Positions 22,001 through 37,400 are shown, numbered from the stretch's first letter. The stretch is DNA of 64,000 bases from Gymnorhina tibicen (GCA_013399875.1 VXAZ01001668.1:248001-312000); one strand, 5' to 3'. Notes: generated by a model from the sequence alone, not told the origin. Program-made: numbers and translations.

Positions 22001-25000
22001 ATTTCTGCTTTTAAGCTAAACAGCCCATTTTGCGGAACAATATTTGAAGCAAGCCTGTATTGCTGATTTGCTATTTACTGTTCTGATAACAACACATGAG
22101 CATAAACATTTAAGATGTAACCATGTCGTGTTTTTGGCAATGCCAAGACTCGTTCATTAAGCTCTGTTAGCACAAACACAGTCTACTTTTGCAGCACTTT
22201 TTTTTGCTTGATCTTGGTGGCCTGTCCTCAGTTATACAGGTTCAGTTAAAACACGATGGACCAGGTATTTATATCTTTGATTTAGAGCTCTGTATCCAAA
22301 ACTTGGTGTCACCAACTTGGAAAGATGATCTGGATTCGTATTTTAAGCCAGAATTCATTTCAGACATCAACTGGAAAAAGACTTGGACAAAACTCAACTC
22401 ATAAAATTTGGTAGAACCAGTTTATACTTGTGCCATTACCAGGACATAAAGTGAGAAGAGAATTTTCCCCTTTAGTTCCCAGCTCCTTACAGCCACCTGA
22501 CTGGTGATGTGGTAACATCACAGGTAATTTACTGCTCGTATTCTTCTGCTCTCCTCTGAGAACTCTTTAGAGGTCCCAGGGCATTGCAATAATTTTAAGC
22601 TGCGACTCATAAACTCTACATGCTTCCAGAAATGTGAGCTCTCATGTGGAAAACATGCTCAGTATTCCTATCACCTTAATTAAACATGTTCTTGACATAT
22701 GGTCCTCCGCTTACAAGCAGAATCAGTCTTCCTTGTGCATGAAAAATTCCTGATGGCTTCTAGGCTGAACGTGTTCCCTGAAAAAATTACTTATATTCTC
22801 CAAACAAAGATACTTACCCAATTATAGCAATTATAACCAATTATAGCTAATTGCCATTTAAGACTGAAATAGGGACTAGAAAGCTGACATTCTCACTCAT
22901 GACCCCACGGTAACAATAAAAATTCTAAATTCTCTCACCAAAATAAACGCAGACCTCCCAGTCCACACAAATACCAGACAATCAAATGCTCACTTCTTGT
23001 AGCCTCTATGAAGAGTGGCACATTGTGAAATCCTCCTCTAGCTGGCAAATGCATAAAGCTGCTCAAAGTAACAAAGAACTGTTCATTAAATGAACCCTAC
23101 TGATTTCTTTTCCGTTTTTAATTACTGATTATCTGGCCTACCTGGAATTGCTCCACTGGATATAAACCTGGAATTACAAGCATTTATTTCCCATGCACAT
23201 TGATTTTTAGATAAGTAAAACTCCAGGACTCGTAAGGTCATATTTTGTTTGTGGAGAGATCTTGCCAGCCTAACACAAATGTCAAAATGACATCAGACAT
23301 GAGATAAAAAGCAAGAAATCAATTACAAAAAGCTTTCTATCCATCCCATTAGTATAACATATGCCAGCAAATTCAGTGATCTTTTCAGGTCCCAGTAGTG
23401 CACGTGGCTTGTCCAATTAACTGTTCTGGGTTCATTCACCTTAATTTTCCTCTTGCATGCGTTGCATTCAGTTAAATGCTCTTTACCCACACATCACATT
23501 TTTCATCAACTGGTATGCTGGGTAATCATTGCCAATAAAAGGTTTCTACTGATTTCTGCACAATTTGCTCTGTTTGTTTCACTGAGTACACTCAATCATT
23601 CTGTCTCCATGTCCATCCATTTGGGTTGCTCATTTTTGATCGGTTGCTCGCTGCTGCTGTTTCCATCTCGTTGCAAGGAGAGAAAAATACATCTGGAGAG
23701 GAGGGGATACCATGAGGTCTCTCCAAGGCAGGCTGCCCTGCAAGAAAACTCTTCAGAAGGTACACGGGAAGGACACGCAGGAAAAAATGCTGCATTTACG
23801 ATCTTGGTAAACATCACTCTTTTGATGTAGTGTGGGCATAGAGAAGATGCTTGGTATTGTCACAGGTGGTAGCTTTAACGTAAAATTGCCAATGGATTGT
23901 AAAACCACAGAAATACTAAATATGGAAAAAACAAATCTGTATTTTGGAGTTATTTTGGGTGTCAGAATAGCAACATTTGTGTGACTCAGGAACATCTCTG
24001 AGCTACTGGACACAGGCAGGAGTCTTGGCTCCCTACACACAAACGTCCATTCCCTCACACAAGATACTCTGGCAGTACACAGGAAAACAAGCAAAACGGG
24101 CTCCAAATAACCCAAAAGATCCAGAGAATTCTTTGATCCAGTGGAACATGCAAGCCACTCTTCGGCTTTACTAAACAGTCTGTGCTCCACACGTTTTTCT
24201 TCTTTGTATGGCACGCACTCCTTGGCCCACGGAGGTGACGCCAAGAAAATCATCTGTGTTCCAATAAAGGAGAGCTCTCCTTCAGGGCACGAGTTGGCTC
24301 TGAGAGTGGTAACAGGTGGTTCACAACATTTTTATGGAGTAAGCAAGGTCAGGCCAGGCCATCTGGGAGTGCCAGTGTTGTCGCTGTTGATACACATCCC
24401 TACATTACATCCTTACAGCTCCCCATTTACAGCACCACAGACTTCCTTGTTAAAGGCCTCGTCTTGCTTGGATGAGGTTTTAGATTCTGGTATAGCAAAG
24501 CTTGAGATTGACAGCCTAGCCTAGAAATGCCTTAAGAAAAACAATTCTGAAGATGAAAATGGCTCTTGACTGAAGCTTCTAACCCCTCTTTATGAGCTGC
24601 CTGGCAGCTTTTACTTGTGATTTATTTTCCTCATGGGTTCAAGTGAAGTAGGAAACACCAAACTGTAGTGGGCTTCTTGTAACAAACATACCAGGAAAGG
24701 TACTATAGTTTATGTCAGCTCTCATCCTCCCCACTTACATTTCTGCAGTCATGAAAATAGAAAAAAAAAATCCCACAAACACTAACAGAAACAAAAAACC
24801 CCCCTTTTTGGTGCTGTTTCATGACTTTCACAACGCTCAGAGAAGGGGTGACAAATGTGAAGAGTGGAACTCCTTCACTTTACCTCATAACAATCTTGTG
24901 CTGAAGGAAGGGAGAAACGTGCCAATAAAAAATTTTGGACTGAGATTATGGAAGGAAAGTTTGCAAATACCTACAGGTTAAGAAGATAGGAAGGACAGTT

Positions 25001-28000
25001 TTTAAAATTGAGCTAAGAAAATGGAGAATTATAGCACAATTTGCAAACAGGAATTATTATATCCCAAACATCCTCATTGCTTCATAGGTGTAGGAAAGCA
25101 GTATGATGGTGTGCTTCCCACAACACTTTTTTGTTTTACACTCTTTATTCTACTGGAAATGAAATAAGAGCAAGAAACTAAATTCGTTATCACAGCTATA
25201 AACTATTCTTGATAAAACTGACAATTCTGGTTATCAAAAAAATTTTGCTGCAGAGAAGGAGTAAGGGTTGTCAAATTAAATGCTTTCCTTCTCCGTTATG
25301 AGACTAAAATATGTATGGATTTTTAAGGCTTGTCAGAGACTTAGATATTATAACATCAGGCTTCAAACAGCTAAGTAGTTCAAGCAGCTGCAGAATTGCC
25401 TCACTCTAACATACACTTACCAACTGATAAAAATTACTGAATATATAATATCTCTTCATTATTATCACATTTTAATAAAAGGTTTTGTAGTGGGAAATAC
25501 AGTCAACTCAGCCACATGCTAATCTTATGTCAGTGATAGAGAAAGCTGCTCTCATAATTTTGATCTGAATACTCTGGGACATCATTCTGCTCCAATAAAC
25601 TTGGTGTGAGCTCCACCATAACTCAGTGCTTATACAGACAGTGCCCGGTAAAAGGAAAACCCCAGGACTCCTTCTGTGGCTGCCCCACTGGCTTAGAACT
25701 GAAGCTTGTAACATATCCACAAACATCTACTACTCTCTTTCTCATTTCTGGCACTCAAACAAGAAAGAAAGAGCAAAACCAGCTCACAGTTTCATTCAGC
25801 TCATCACCGAACTTGTTTGCAATATGTACTTCTGCCCAATTAGGCAATTTGAAGTTACTACTTGCAAAAAAATTCCATAGATAAGACTTAGTGGTTCTCA
25901 ACTGGCAGTTCTTAGAAACAGAACAGTATGAAGGCAACAAACCTTACTGGCCAAAAAAAACCCCCAAAAAGCTCACAGTAATCAAGTTATTTTACAGATG
26001 AAAAGATATTTTATTAGACATGACATAAAACACACTAGAAGTCATCTCCTCAAGACAGAGAAAGGAACCTTTACAAACATCTAAGTTAGTAAAACTAATT
26101 AAATCAGATAGATGAATTCTCAAAAAGCCACCTAAAGATCTGTCAGGATACAGCACAAACTGGGAGTATCTGATCAAACCACGAGACCTAGACTGAGGAC
26201 CACCTCAAAGCCAAAAGAAGAGTGATTGTACTGTTTTACTTTATTCTCCAATGGAATATAACAAAATAAATATTTACTATACAGACAAAGGTCTGCACTG
26301 GGGAACAGATGCCCCTCAGAATCACAGCGTTCTGTAACCTTGAATATGCTTCACTCTACTGACAGTCCTGCTAGGACTCAGGTGGTTCCCGAGATAAGGA
26401 AGGGTCACAGGCTCACAACTTTATTTCCAGAAGGACATTTCTGACTTTCTGAAAGTCAGAAATTCAGGCTCATCCAGCAAAAATCGGGCTCACGATCCAG
26501 CAGAAAAAGATCAACCCCAAACCACGGAAAGGACACCTTTTTACAAAAGAGGCACTGTGTTTAAATGAACTTACAGGAAGAGTGGATGCTTGGAAAGCTT
26601 TTCCTGCCTTCAGAGACCAGGTCTGGATCACCTGTGCAGTGCATTTCAGAGTTCATTACTCCATCTGGAAAGCAGCGGTAAAAGAAATCGGGACGCGGTC
26701 TACAAAAAACACCATGGATATTAAAAACACAGAAGCTGTAGTAACAGATAAACCTCAGAGTGATTATTACATTTACTGCTTATTACACACATGCAGGTTA
26801 CTCTTGCCTAGAGGGATCCACCTTGCACAAAGCAAAGCGTAATGGCCCCCAAATTTTCACAGGCCTTGCTAAAACACCCAGTTCAGAACATCCTCAAAAC
26901 AACCAGCAAAATCTAAAGCCAGCCTTGATGCTGACATTGAGCAAACCTCTGAGTTTCTTCTGACCCTGCTGTGAGCTGGGCCTGTAGGTTTGACTGGTGT
27001 CGTACTGATCCTGAGCTAATAAACCACGTGGAGAAGAAGAGTGAATGACCACAGACAAGCTGACAGCACAATACTTGTCTTGGAGTGCAGGAAAAATGAG
27101 TTTATTCCTGTCTAAAGGAGAAGGTGTATTCCTAATTGTTTTAAAAGCACCCTTCAAATAAAAGTGCCAAGTGTCATTGCTGTCAGGGCATCAGCACTGC
27201 AGCAGAGAGGGTTCATCAGAAACCAAACACAAATCCTGCTTCCTCAATGCTGCAAAACATCTCAACAGAAAAAGCAGCACTGGACTCTGTCAAATAGTGT
27301 GTGAATTCAAGTCAAATGTGTATTTTTCAGGTGAAATTATTCATAATTTTGATAAAGAGACAAAAAGTACCTAAAAACATATTTTCCAGGGAGTTTTGTT
27401 TGCTAGACTTTTCTGAGCCCTTCATTCAAAATTTTGCTTCCCTAAAGAAATGGTCTACCTAGGAATCCATTTCTGCTTAGCTCCCGGGTTTGTCGTGCCA
27501 TGGATGTTGGCGTCACCTGGAAACAGAATATGCTTCTCACAAAATGCAGGCACCGGGTTATACAGAGCCTCAACTGATTCCTATTTAATCAGACAAGGAG
27601 CACTGGCATCTAAACTCCCACATGCTCTTCCCCCTTCAGAGCTGCCAATTTAATGACCTGATTTCAGCTCCCACCGTTCCTTCCAAACCCCTCGCTTGTC
27701 TGGGTCTGCCAGCGAGTCAAACAAACAGCAGAACGCAGGGGCAGGGATTGCTGCCACAGCGGGATGTCACGTCATGGAGTTGTACAACACCTGCACCAGG
27801 CAAAGCACGGCTCCACAGGGGCCCCCTCTGCCTCCATGTGCCCTGGAATGGCAGCTCTCTATTTATTGAGACGTGTTGTAGTTGTCAATCTGTCTCCACC
27901 TCTCTCAGCAGCTAAACCCATCGTTTATAACATGACAGGACTTACCTTCCCACTATTAATTTAATAGTATTGGTGCAGACACCATTCAGAGCTAGAGCCA

Positions 28001-28434
28001 AGGAAACAGCTACAAAACAGAATGAACAAACAGAACAACAATAACCTAAATACCAAGCAATAAATTGCAGCATTACAGCATTTGATTTACAGATTTAAAC
28101 CTTTACTGCACTGAAAACTGAATTATCTTTTTTTTCAGCCTGCTGTTTTTCTTATTAGCCAGACTAAGGACAGATCTCAGAGCATCACAATAATCGTGAC
28201 TTACTTCATTCTTATTTCCCTACACAAAACCAGCTTTCCTACCATGCCATTTGCGGGGGCATAAGTCAAGAAATGGGAAAAAATTAGAGAATGAAGTATG
28301 GTGGGTTTGCAAATTTTTGCTTTTTTAATTTACCAGATTAAACTCTCATGCTCTTTGGGTCAAGCAGAATTCCTGTATAGACAAATATGTAAGATATATA
28401 GATATATCTACACACACATATGTGTATTTGTGTG

Positions 28435-28485
<51 letters not shown>

Positions 28486-31400
28486 TGCAATTAAACACTT
28501 CACTTCCAGGCTAAAGAATTGCCTTTCGGCTAAAACTAGAATTGGATGACTTTCTTTATTTCTCTTTCAAAAGGATTTGGATGTTTTGATTAAATACTTC
28601 CGTGTTTTCCCCTTTACATTTGCTCCCATGACTAACAAATTTTTCTAATAAAATTGGAGAATAAGCAGGAACTGTCATACTAGGTAAGACTTAATCATCT
28701 TTTCTATTTGTGCTTGCATGCCAAGTCCCTAGACTTTCCAAAGAACCTCATCTCAAACCTGTGGAGATCTTTGCCTTGATTTCACCAGCACTTGGATCCT
28801 GCACGTACACACATTTTAGATTAAAACTGATTTAGTTTTGCAGTCCACACCGTAGCTCCCTGTTGCAAAACAGGAGCCAATGAATTTTATTTCTCATCAG
28901 AAAAAAATTATCAGGCAAATGTCTGATTTCAAGCAGAACATTTACAGTAATAAAACTTTGATCATGACAGCCACATATTTTCTCCTTGGGCTGCTTCCCC
29001 AGATGCTGCGCTTCAGCAGCACTCATCCTGTCTCCATAAAACCTTTGCCTGAGGATATTACAGATCATAAAAAATGTGTTCTAGGATCTATTTTTTAAAG
29101 TTAAAAAAAAAAAAGCGGGACCTTCATCAAAGCAAAAACAAGGGTTTTCTCAGAATATAACAATAGCTGCCAGCAAAAATGAAAGAACAAGTCAGTCCTA
29201 GAGACACCTATACTGTTAAAAGAATCTTCCTCTTTCAACACCTGTGTTCACAGTGACCACTCAATCCCGTGCTCTGTTTTTCCCCTCCATTGTTTTGTCT
29301 CAGTTTTTTATGGAAATTGCATGGGGAAATTTTCCACAAAGTCAAACGCAGATGGCCAGCAATGCCACAGCACTACACCCTCCTTTTTTAAAAAATATAT
29401 CTGCTTTTGAAGACAGGCAGTAAAATTTAGTCTTTTTGTTGAGCTTTGTCTTGATTGCTCATCGTACACCTGACTGAGCTGTGCCTTCACTGTTGCATGT
29501 TCCTTACAGTGGCAATCCAACCACCAAATGACAGTGTGAATGTAGGAGGGTAAAAAGTTCTATTTGCTCTGCTGTTGTTTCCTTTAGGAAAGATTCATGT
29601 TGCCCATGTAAAGTCATATAATCCAGTCAGTGAGAGATTTAGGCACTTCCAGGGGAAGGCTCAAGGGCACCTAAATTAACTCCTCCTTAATCCAGGTGCA
29701 CTGAAACCCCTTCTTTGTACTGATGGCTATATGAGGGGCAAAGAATTTTTACATCCTTTTAACCTCTTCTATGTGTCGTGCTTAAAGAAATCTGCCTTTT
29801 GGGGTACTCCTGAGCATTCTTTATGAACATTCCGTGCCAGATCTCAGCAAATCAGCCAAGGCCCACCAGCCCTAATGAGCATTCAGGTCACCAGATACTG
29901 AATCCTGTCAGTGCACAGTGCACCTGAACTTAAGTAAGCCACAAGAAGTTCCACACTCATGGCACAAACTGAACAGAACATCAAGGCTGGTGTTTCCTCA
30001 GTCTGGGTAGCAAGAGGAATACTGGGGAAGCTGGCAAGTTTTCTCCTAGACATTATAGAGGGAATCACAACAGAAGGCAAAACAGCAGGAAAAAAAATAA
30101 ACAATGTCCTTTTAGAACAAAAGGGTGAGAGTAAGTGATGGAGAAACTGACCCGAAGCTCCTTTCCTTCTTACACAACAGAAAGGGAGGCTCAGAACTGA
30201 CTGTATGCATTTTATGAATGATGAGTTATTTCCACTGAATGGACTTGTCAGTAAAGTATCACTCCAAGACGTTTCAGAACTTACAACATATGACTGGCAG
30301 CAGTCAAAACAAACCTAGGATCGTTTCACACTTGTGTTAGAGAAACTGGAGAAAGAATAATCATTGGGAATGAAGCCTTGTCTAAAAAAGAGTTTCCAAT
30401 TACACAGTGCCATTTACATCCTATCTAGCTAAGGCAAGGCTGAGCATTGCTTTGATTTCACTACGTAAGGGACAATAAATTAAAGTGTGAGTTAGCCAGT
30501 AAAACAGAATTTCAGAATTATACGTATTTCAAACATAAGGCCAACAAAAACATTTGCAGTTCTGAGTGCTTCAAAGTATCCCTTGCCAGTGAAAGTGCTT
30601 TAATCAATATTGGTCTCTGGCAATATCTCTGTAAAAAGGATCTGGGCATGTATCACTGTAAGATTTCAAGAGATAGGCACAGCCAAAATTAGCTGGAACA
30701 GCTTAAGACTTACCCTCCCCATTGTCCTCTGCTCAAACTGCCTGCCTACAGCTGTAATTAGACCTCACCCACAGCACACCCACTACTGCTCACAGTCCAG
30801 GATAAGTGCACATCTAATTCCAATGGCAGTTTAGGATGAAACAAGAGCTTCTAATTAGAAAAACTGAGCCAAGAGCATGGATTTTGCAATGGGTAACAGT
30901 AAATTCCAGGAGAAGATCAGAGAAAACAATGAGAGGAGTAATTTCCTACACTAAGCAGCTGAGCCCCACAGGACTTTCCAGTTAAAGCCTTAATTTAAAA
31001 TAGCTGCAAGTATAAATAAGAGGTAAATAATAGATTGGGAGTGACAGAAAAATATACATCTGAACAGTCTCTCAGATGGACTTGTCTTTGCTGATCAAAT
31101 TCCAGCCCTTGCTGGCTAGATTGTGGAATTAAGGCACAGAATTTGTACACCTAGAAACACACATAAACCCAAAGGATTGTGTGAGGTGCCTTGAAACTGC
31201 ACTGAAAACTACTATAATGGACTGTAATGGAGACAGGTTTTCTTCAAGGCTGGTACTACACTTGGAATCAATCTCTGAGAGCTGTCACACATTTTTCCAC
31301 CTTGAAGTATGACATACATTACCTAAGAAAGCCTCCTTAATTTCGGTCTTGTCTGTTCGACGGATTATTTTCACCACAAAAATGACTGCTAGTGGCGTGA

Positions 31401-34400
31401 GGAACGAAATTGCCTGTGAGAGATAACAAATATCATGTGTGAGAGCATCAATTCCTCCTCAGCCCAACTGATTAATAATTAGCTGCAGCCAGCTCCATTT
31501 AAACTGAAAGGCCGAGTGATCTTTATCAAACTCCTGACCTTAAGCAAAGTGGGATGATTTGTCTTTTGCAACTCCAGGGTGATGAGCACATTAATATTCC
31601 AATATAGCCCTCGGCTATAATTGATTTGTAATTGCCCAGAGCTGCATTTAAAATGTCAGCTTCTCCAGGGAAAAAGTAAAAGTCCATAAGGTCCACAAAA
31701 TTCGTACACTGATCCATATGGATTTTGCACATTTTTTCCACAGTGTGCATTGCTGCAGAAGGCAGCACACCCAGGCCGAGTGCTCAGTAAGACCCTCCTC
31801 AACACAACAGACTGCAGCACCAACCTCCTGGCATTTTAAAATGCTCTTTATCTCACTTTTCATTTTCGTTTCAACTGCCACGCTTGAATGTGTTGGGAAG
31901 ATTGTGTCTTTATGATCCTTCTGTTTACAAGTGTTTGGATGTGGAGCAAGCTGCTTCGTTTTGTTCAAACCCAGAAAAACAACAGCTGAGCATCTACAAG
32001 TTTAGTCACTGGTTAAACAGAACCTCATTGTGTAATTGTCAGTGCTGGAGGACAGGAATCCTCCTACAAGGAACCTGAAATGGCATCTCTGCCTCAGTGC
32101 ACACACTTGGTTTCCACAAACAGCACTTTTATTATCACAGAGCAATCTGGGCCATGATGATTCACTGTAAACGTTACCCAAAAAGCATCCTGCTGCACGC
32201 AGAGTCCAGTCTGTCCTCCCAGAGCAGGTGCTCATTGCTTTTCTCCAGAGACACACACCAGTTTGTCCCGAGCACAGCAGCAGGGAGCTTCTCATTAGGA
32301 GCTTGCCATGGAAACTGATTCTGCTCTCACCCGGTCCTTCCACGGTCTCTTCTCTCTCAGACCTTCAGTCGCAGAGGTAAAAGGCAATTTGCAGGCAAGG
32401 TAGTCTATTTATGCCTCTTGCTGGGTCCAGTCTAAGTTAACCAATTTCTTTCTAGAAGCTACAAACCTCTTCACATTCACATTTGGTCAAAAAAAACACC
32501 CCAGAGCAGCCTTTCAAAAACATTTTTTCTCTTAAGCAAAAGTGAAAATTACTGGTTGAGGTTTGGGTTTGTTTTTTTTTAAACAAGGTAGAAATTAAGC
32601 TGTAAATGGCACAAGGGGTGCCAGGTCTAACTAACATTATGCTTTCTAAAAAACAGACCAGAGAGATATATTATGACAAAAGACACGTGACTCAATCTTC
32701 TTTTTATATCCCAGATTAATCCCAGTCCTCACTTTATGATTTTAGAATATTTGAGTAGGAAACAGCACGAGAGTGCACTACATTTGTTATTCTGGCTGTG
32801 CTTCTTGTACCAGATTTCCTTCACCTGCATTTGCAAAATACTATCTAACTCAGTGAACCCTCCAGATTAAAACACAGTCTGGAGTCTGTTCCTCTTTTCT
32901 ACATTTAGGAAGGCAGGCATCAAATTTTGTGCAAAAAGATGTGTTATTTCCATTTAAAATCTCCCTCTAAGTATGTGTGAGATTCAAGTTTGGATGCCAA
33001 TGCCACGTTACCGCTCCAGAAATGTTCACTTCTCTCTGTCCTCATCAACAGTTTAATTTCTGCTTTCAGATACACAGTGTGAAATTTAAAAAAAAAAAAA
33101 AAAAAGGTTAAAGCAAACCCTAAAATTTCTAGTTTCATTCTTAAAATAAAAAGAATTGCCACCAGGAAAAAAAAAAAGAAGAAAAATATCTGCATTCCAG
33201 TACTGAAGAACATGTAGAAATATAGCCAAGGCTGAAAGGCTGATAGTGGTGGTTTAATGGAGTCAGAAATCTTTTGAACAAGCAGGAGCAGCAGAAATTA
33301 TCAACAAAGAATAACATTCAAGTGGCAGCTTGTTCCAAACCACTTCCTCATCCATCTTCAGAAATCTGGTGAAACTGCAGATTTCCTCGTATTTCACAAG
33401 CATGTGAATTTTTGAGGGAGATGAAGAACTATTCCCGTTCGTGGTATATTGCTGCTCCTTACACAGAAGGGTTAGCTGGAAGGTGCTTTTTATTCTGCGG
33501 CAAAATGCACACACTAAGAAATTTTGGCTCGTGACAGGCTCCTTTTTTATTTATTTTGCAAAAGGTTTCTCTGTGGCTCATATCTAAAACAGATTTGGCA
33601 GCATTCTAATGAGCAATACTCTCCTCAGATGCGTCTCGGCAACGTTTCCTTTTCCAGCAGTGAAATATTCCAGCATTGCCAGGTTTTTGTGAAACACGGA
33701 CAAAACCTCTGTATCTTTTATTCATTCCGGCAAGGCAGAGATGTGCTGAAGTTATAGGGACTCCCACACACTTCCATGCATCCAAGGAAAGCTGCACTTT
33801 CCCAGACAAGGAAAATCCATTGATAGAGAGACAGAACCAGGCTCAGGTCTTTCCAGGCTTTGCTACCAATGCAGAAGTCAGCTTTGTCTAATTTGGATGT
33901 GCATTCACAATATTTCTCTTGGATTCAAGTCTCTCACAGCAAAAAAAGTAATCCAGCAATTCATAAAGACTTAGAGATTTCTTTCTGATAAGCCATAGCG
34001 ATACATTTCAATATCAGAGTACATTAGTGGCAACACATTTTTCCATAATGAAAGCTTGTGATCAATGCTAGAGTCAGATGTTTCTTCTTTTAAATTAAAA
34101 AAATAAGCAAAAAATACACAAATTACCAATGTTTCTTAATTTAAGAAGCTGTTCACTCTTTAAAGTCTGAGCCAGAAAGAGAACACTGGCCATACAAATG
34201 TTACTGACACAGAATTGCCTGGAAGTTCCACCCACCACAAACTTTGCCAAAATCTGGGGCTATGGGAACAGGGGAATATATTATAATTATATCCCAGAAT
34301 TGTGCTTCCCAGTGCCTACTGCCTAGAGAACAAGAGGATGGACTAATGATTATCCCAACTGGTTTGAAAAATAGTTTCACCACGGCAGCAAAACTCTGTG

Positions 34401-37400
34401 CAATGATTCAATCTTGGTTCTTGAACTCTTCAGTTATAAACAGATCAGAGAAACCATGTAGCAAAGTAATGCTGAGCATAAGGAAAAATCACACCATTAA
34501 ACTCAGCCCAACAATTTAATGTTTGGCTTGGAGGTTGGTTTGTTTGTTTGATTGTTGTTTGATTTTTATTTTTTGGGTTTTTTACACAACTGTCTTCCAT
34601 TTCAGGAAAAACAACATTTTCATCTATCCAGGCTGAAAAAGTCCATAATAGAGCTGCTTCTTAATGCAATATAAACACAATGTTTATTGTTTATCAAGGC
34701 AATTTTAAAAACCAGGCCTTCAGCCTCTGTCTTAAAAGGCTGGGATATACGGTCGCCTCATATGCAGGAGGCACCTTTAAGTTGTACCTCAATTAAAAAT
34801 TTTTCCTAACTGAAGGATTAAGCCTTTATTAAAAAAGCTGAATAGAAATTATACGGCTGATTTGCATTTAACCTGAATTCAAGTTTGAAAAGTAAAACCC
34901 TGACCTCACTGAAGACTCAGGAAAAGTTGACTTTGAGGCAGCTGTTGCAAAGACTGACCTACAATTTTTACAGCCTGAATTATACTCATAATCTCTTAGC
35001 ATTTCCGTGGTGGTCTTACTGCACTCTTATAGTTATATATATAGAGAGAGATCATTATGGTTGCTAATCATTGCTAGTGAAGGTTATCAGAACTAGGAAG
35101 TTTGATAACCAGACTCAGCCATCCAATCTGCACGTGCTGAGCCAGGAAGAGCCAGAAGAGCAGCGACAGCAGAGCAGCTCTGTGATATATTTAGTGCTGG
35201 CAGAAGCTAAAACAAAGGTTTTGCCTTTGGGGGAAAAAAAAAAGATCATTCAGAGTCAAGCATCTCAGTGCCTAACACACCTAAAAACAAATTGGATTTC
35301 AAAATTTAAGCACTTAACCTTACAAGAGCATGGCAAGGTTTTGTCAGGTCACCCAGCCAGCTAACTGAAAAAGCCTCTCTACTCATTTCTCTCACATCCC
35401 TCTAAGCTAACACTACCTTCAGTCATAAACCGAAAAATCAGCATTCATAAATTCAGTCATCTAATAACGCTGCTTTGTAAAACTTCCCATAATTTGCTAC
35501 ATTTTCCCATTTTGGACAACCCTGGTTTGGAAAATAATTGCCTTTAGGATTAAAGGAACATCCTCTACTTGTGAAATATTTCCTACTGCTTATCAAATGA
35601 CAGTGCCCTCAGTTTACAGCCATCGGATGACCCACAGGCCTTCAGTACTTACAAACATGAGACGTGTAGGGATGTTGTCTGATTGCACCAGAGGATTTTT
35701 GTACAGCCAGATCTCTTCAGGCTGGATCACCCGCTGGAATGGATCCAAAAATTCTGTAAAACTGCAAACAACATGAAAGGTACAAATTTTTCACAATTTG
35801 AAGTGATGACCAAAAACCCCAGAAGAGTTCTGCTGATTTAGAGATTCCCCTAAATTTGACTATGACATAGCATGCATGAATTATCATTATTAATAAATTG
35901 CTACATTACCATCCTACCTCACTGCTTTTTAGTAATACAAACTTTATAAATACACCATTCAGAAAATGGGTTTTAGAAGTCTACACCTTTAAAGTTGTTC
36001 TACAACTTTATAAAAGTTCCATAAACACTACTGTGGAGAATAAATTGTCTTTTTTTCTTTTTGTTTTTGTGGGAAAAGTGTGCAAATAATACCACGAGAT
36101 TAAATAAATCATGGAGTCATTTATTATCAATTTACAATCGTGTAATGCAGTCTTTTACCTTCAAGAAGTTATATAACAGATATAAAAATATTAAACGTCT
36201 TTCAAATGTCAAGATTCAGACTTTGAAGCATGACAGTTGTATTTGCAGGATCACATAGCAAAAGAAAGAAGCAGCCCAGAAAATTTCTTCTACTGATAGA
36301 AAAAAGAGAAAACTTTAGAGAATACCTCCAAAAGATACTTACTCCTAAGACAGGATGGGCTGTCAAGCTTAAGAAAAATCTGGGTTTACCGGAAATGTTT
36401 CATTGTACCAAAACACTTTTAAGTTCATTATTACATCAATTAGCTCTCTTAAAAAGCAAACCAAAAACCAAACCCCAAACAAACCAAAATCCCCCATGGT
36501 TCTGTAATTAGGTTATTTTGAAATGAAATAAAATCAGAATAAAATGTTGAGGTTACGTTGCCTGTAGAAAGCAATTTGTGTGGGTATCTTTTGTCACGCG
36601 CTGAAAGCAAAAGCAGGAATTGTGATCTTTGACTGTAGTAGGAAGTTTCAAAAGCTTTTCAGGACTACCTAAATTGTCCCACTTCATTTAAACCATACTC
36701 CTTTTTCCACAGAGTCCTTCAGTGCTCTTTAACTTGTCTTGGCTTTGAATTAATATCAGACAACCTGGGAAGTTTGGCCTTTGCTTTACATTGTTCATTT
36801 CAGCTCTGGTTTATTAGGACTCGAGGAATGGCTGCTGAGAGGAGACACAGGGACCAGTTTTCTGCAGATTGCTCTCGCCTAATAAGCCCATGGAGCCAGG
36901 ACTTCTAGGTGTAGCAGCCCAAAGCTTTTTTTACTGTAAATTTTCCAAAGCCTAGGGCTTTGAACCTCTCCAAACCCAAATTTTACACCGGTAGCAGGCA
37001 CGTCAAGAGACTTTGTAAAGAGAAACAGCCCAAAGCAATTTGTAGAGCAGAGTAAAATTAAACCATACTCACATATGCAGCCCTCCCCAGGGAAGACAAG
37101 CCCTCAAACAGAGCTAGGTCAGCAATTTCCTAAACGAGAGCAAGCCAGTGCTGCTGCCTGTGCCAGGGGGGCTGGGACCAGGTGATCTTTAATGGTCTCT
37201 TCCAACCCAAACCCTTCTCTGACCCCCTTTAGCTGAGCACACTCAGACTCCGTCGAGACAGAACATCCAAAAGAGCCCAACTGACCCGTTCTTCTCTCCT
37301 TTCCTGAAGGAAAACAAAACTTAAGGACCAAAACAAGGTCAAACACGGTCTTGCCAATTGTAACAATATTTAGGTTTCCTTTACTGGCCAACATGAACAA

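Larger units (their letters stand above)
11496..26574 (-). other. PLPP4: PLPP4 intron 5
   Basis: 15.1 kb, the second-longest intron. It contains CR1 fragments at about 16.19, 18.17 and 21.15 kb, a TTGG tandem repeat just before exon 6, and a 27-bp palindrome near its 5' end. The stretch at 16.8-17.4 kb is rich in ATTA-type words and is a candidate conserved element. The remainder is ordinary AT-rich intronic DNA with no recognised exon. Confidence 0.85.

Noticed and set aside
23453..24524. Several 120-166-codon frames on both strands in intron 5
   Set aside because: Mutually overlapping, low-complexity composition, no domain recognised and no matching splice structure.
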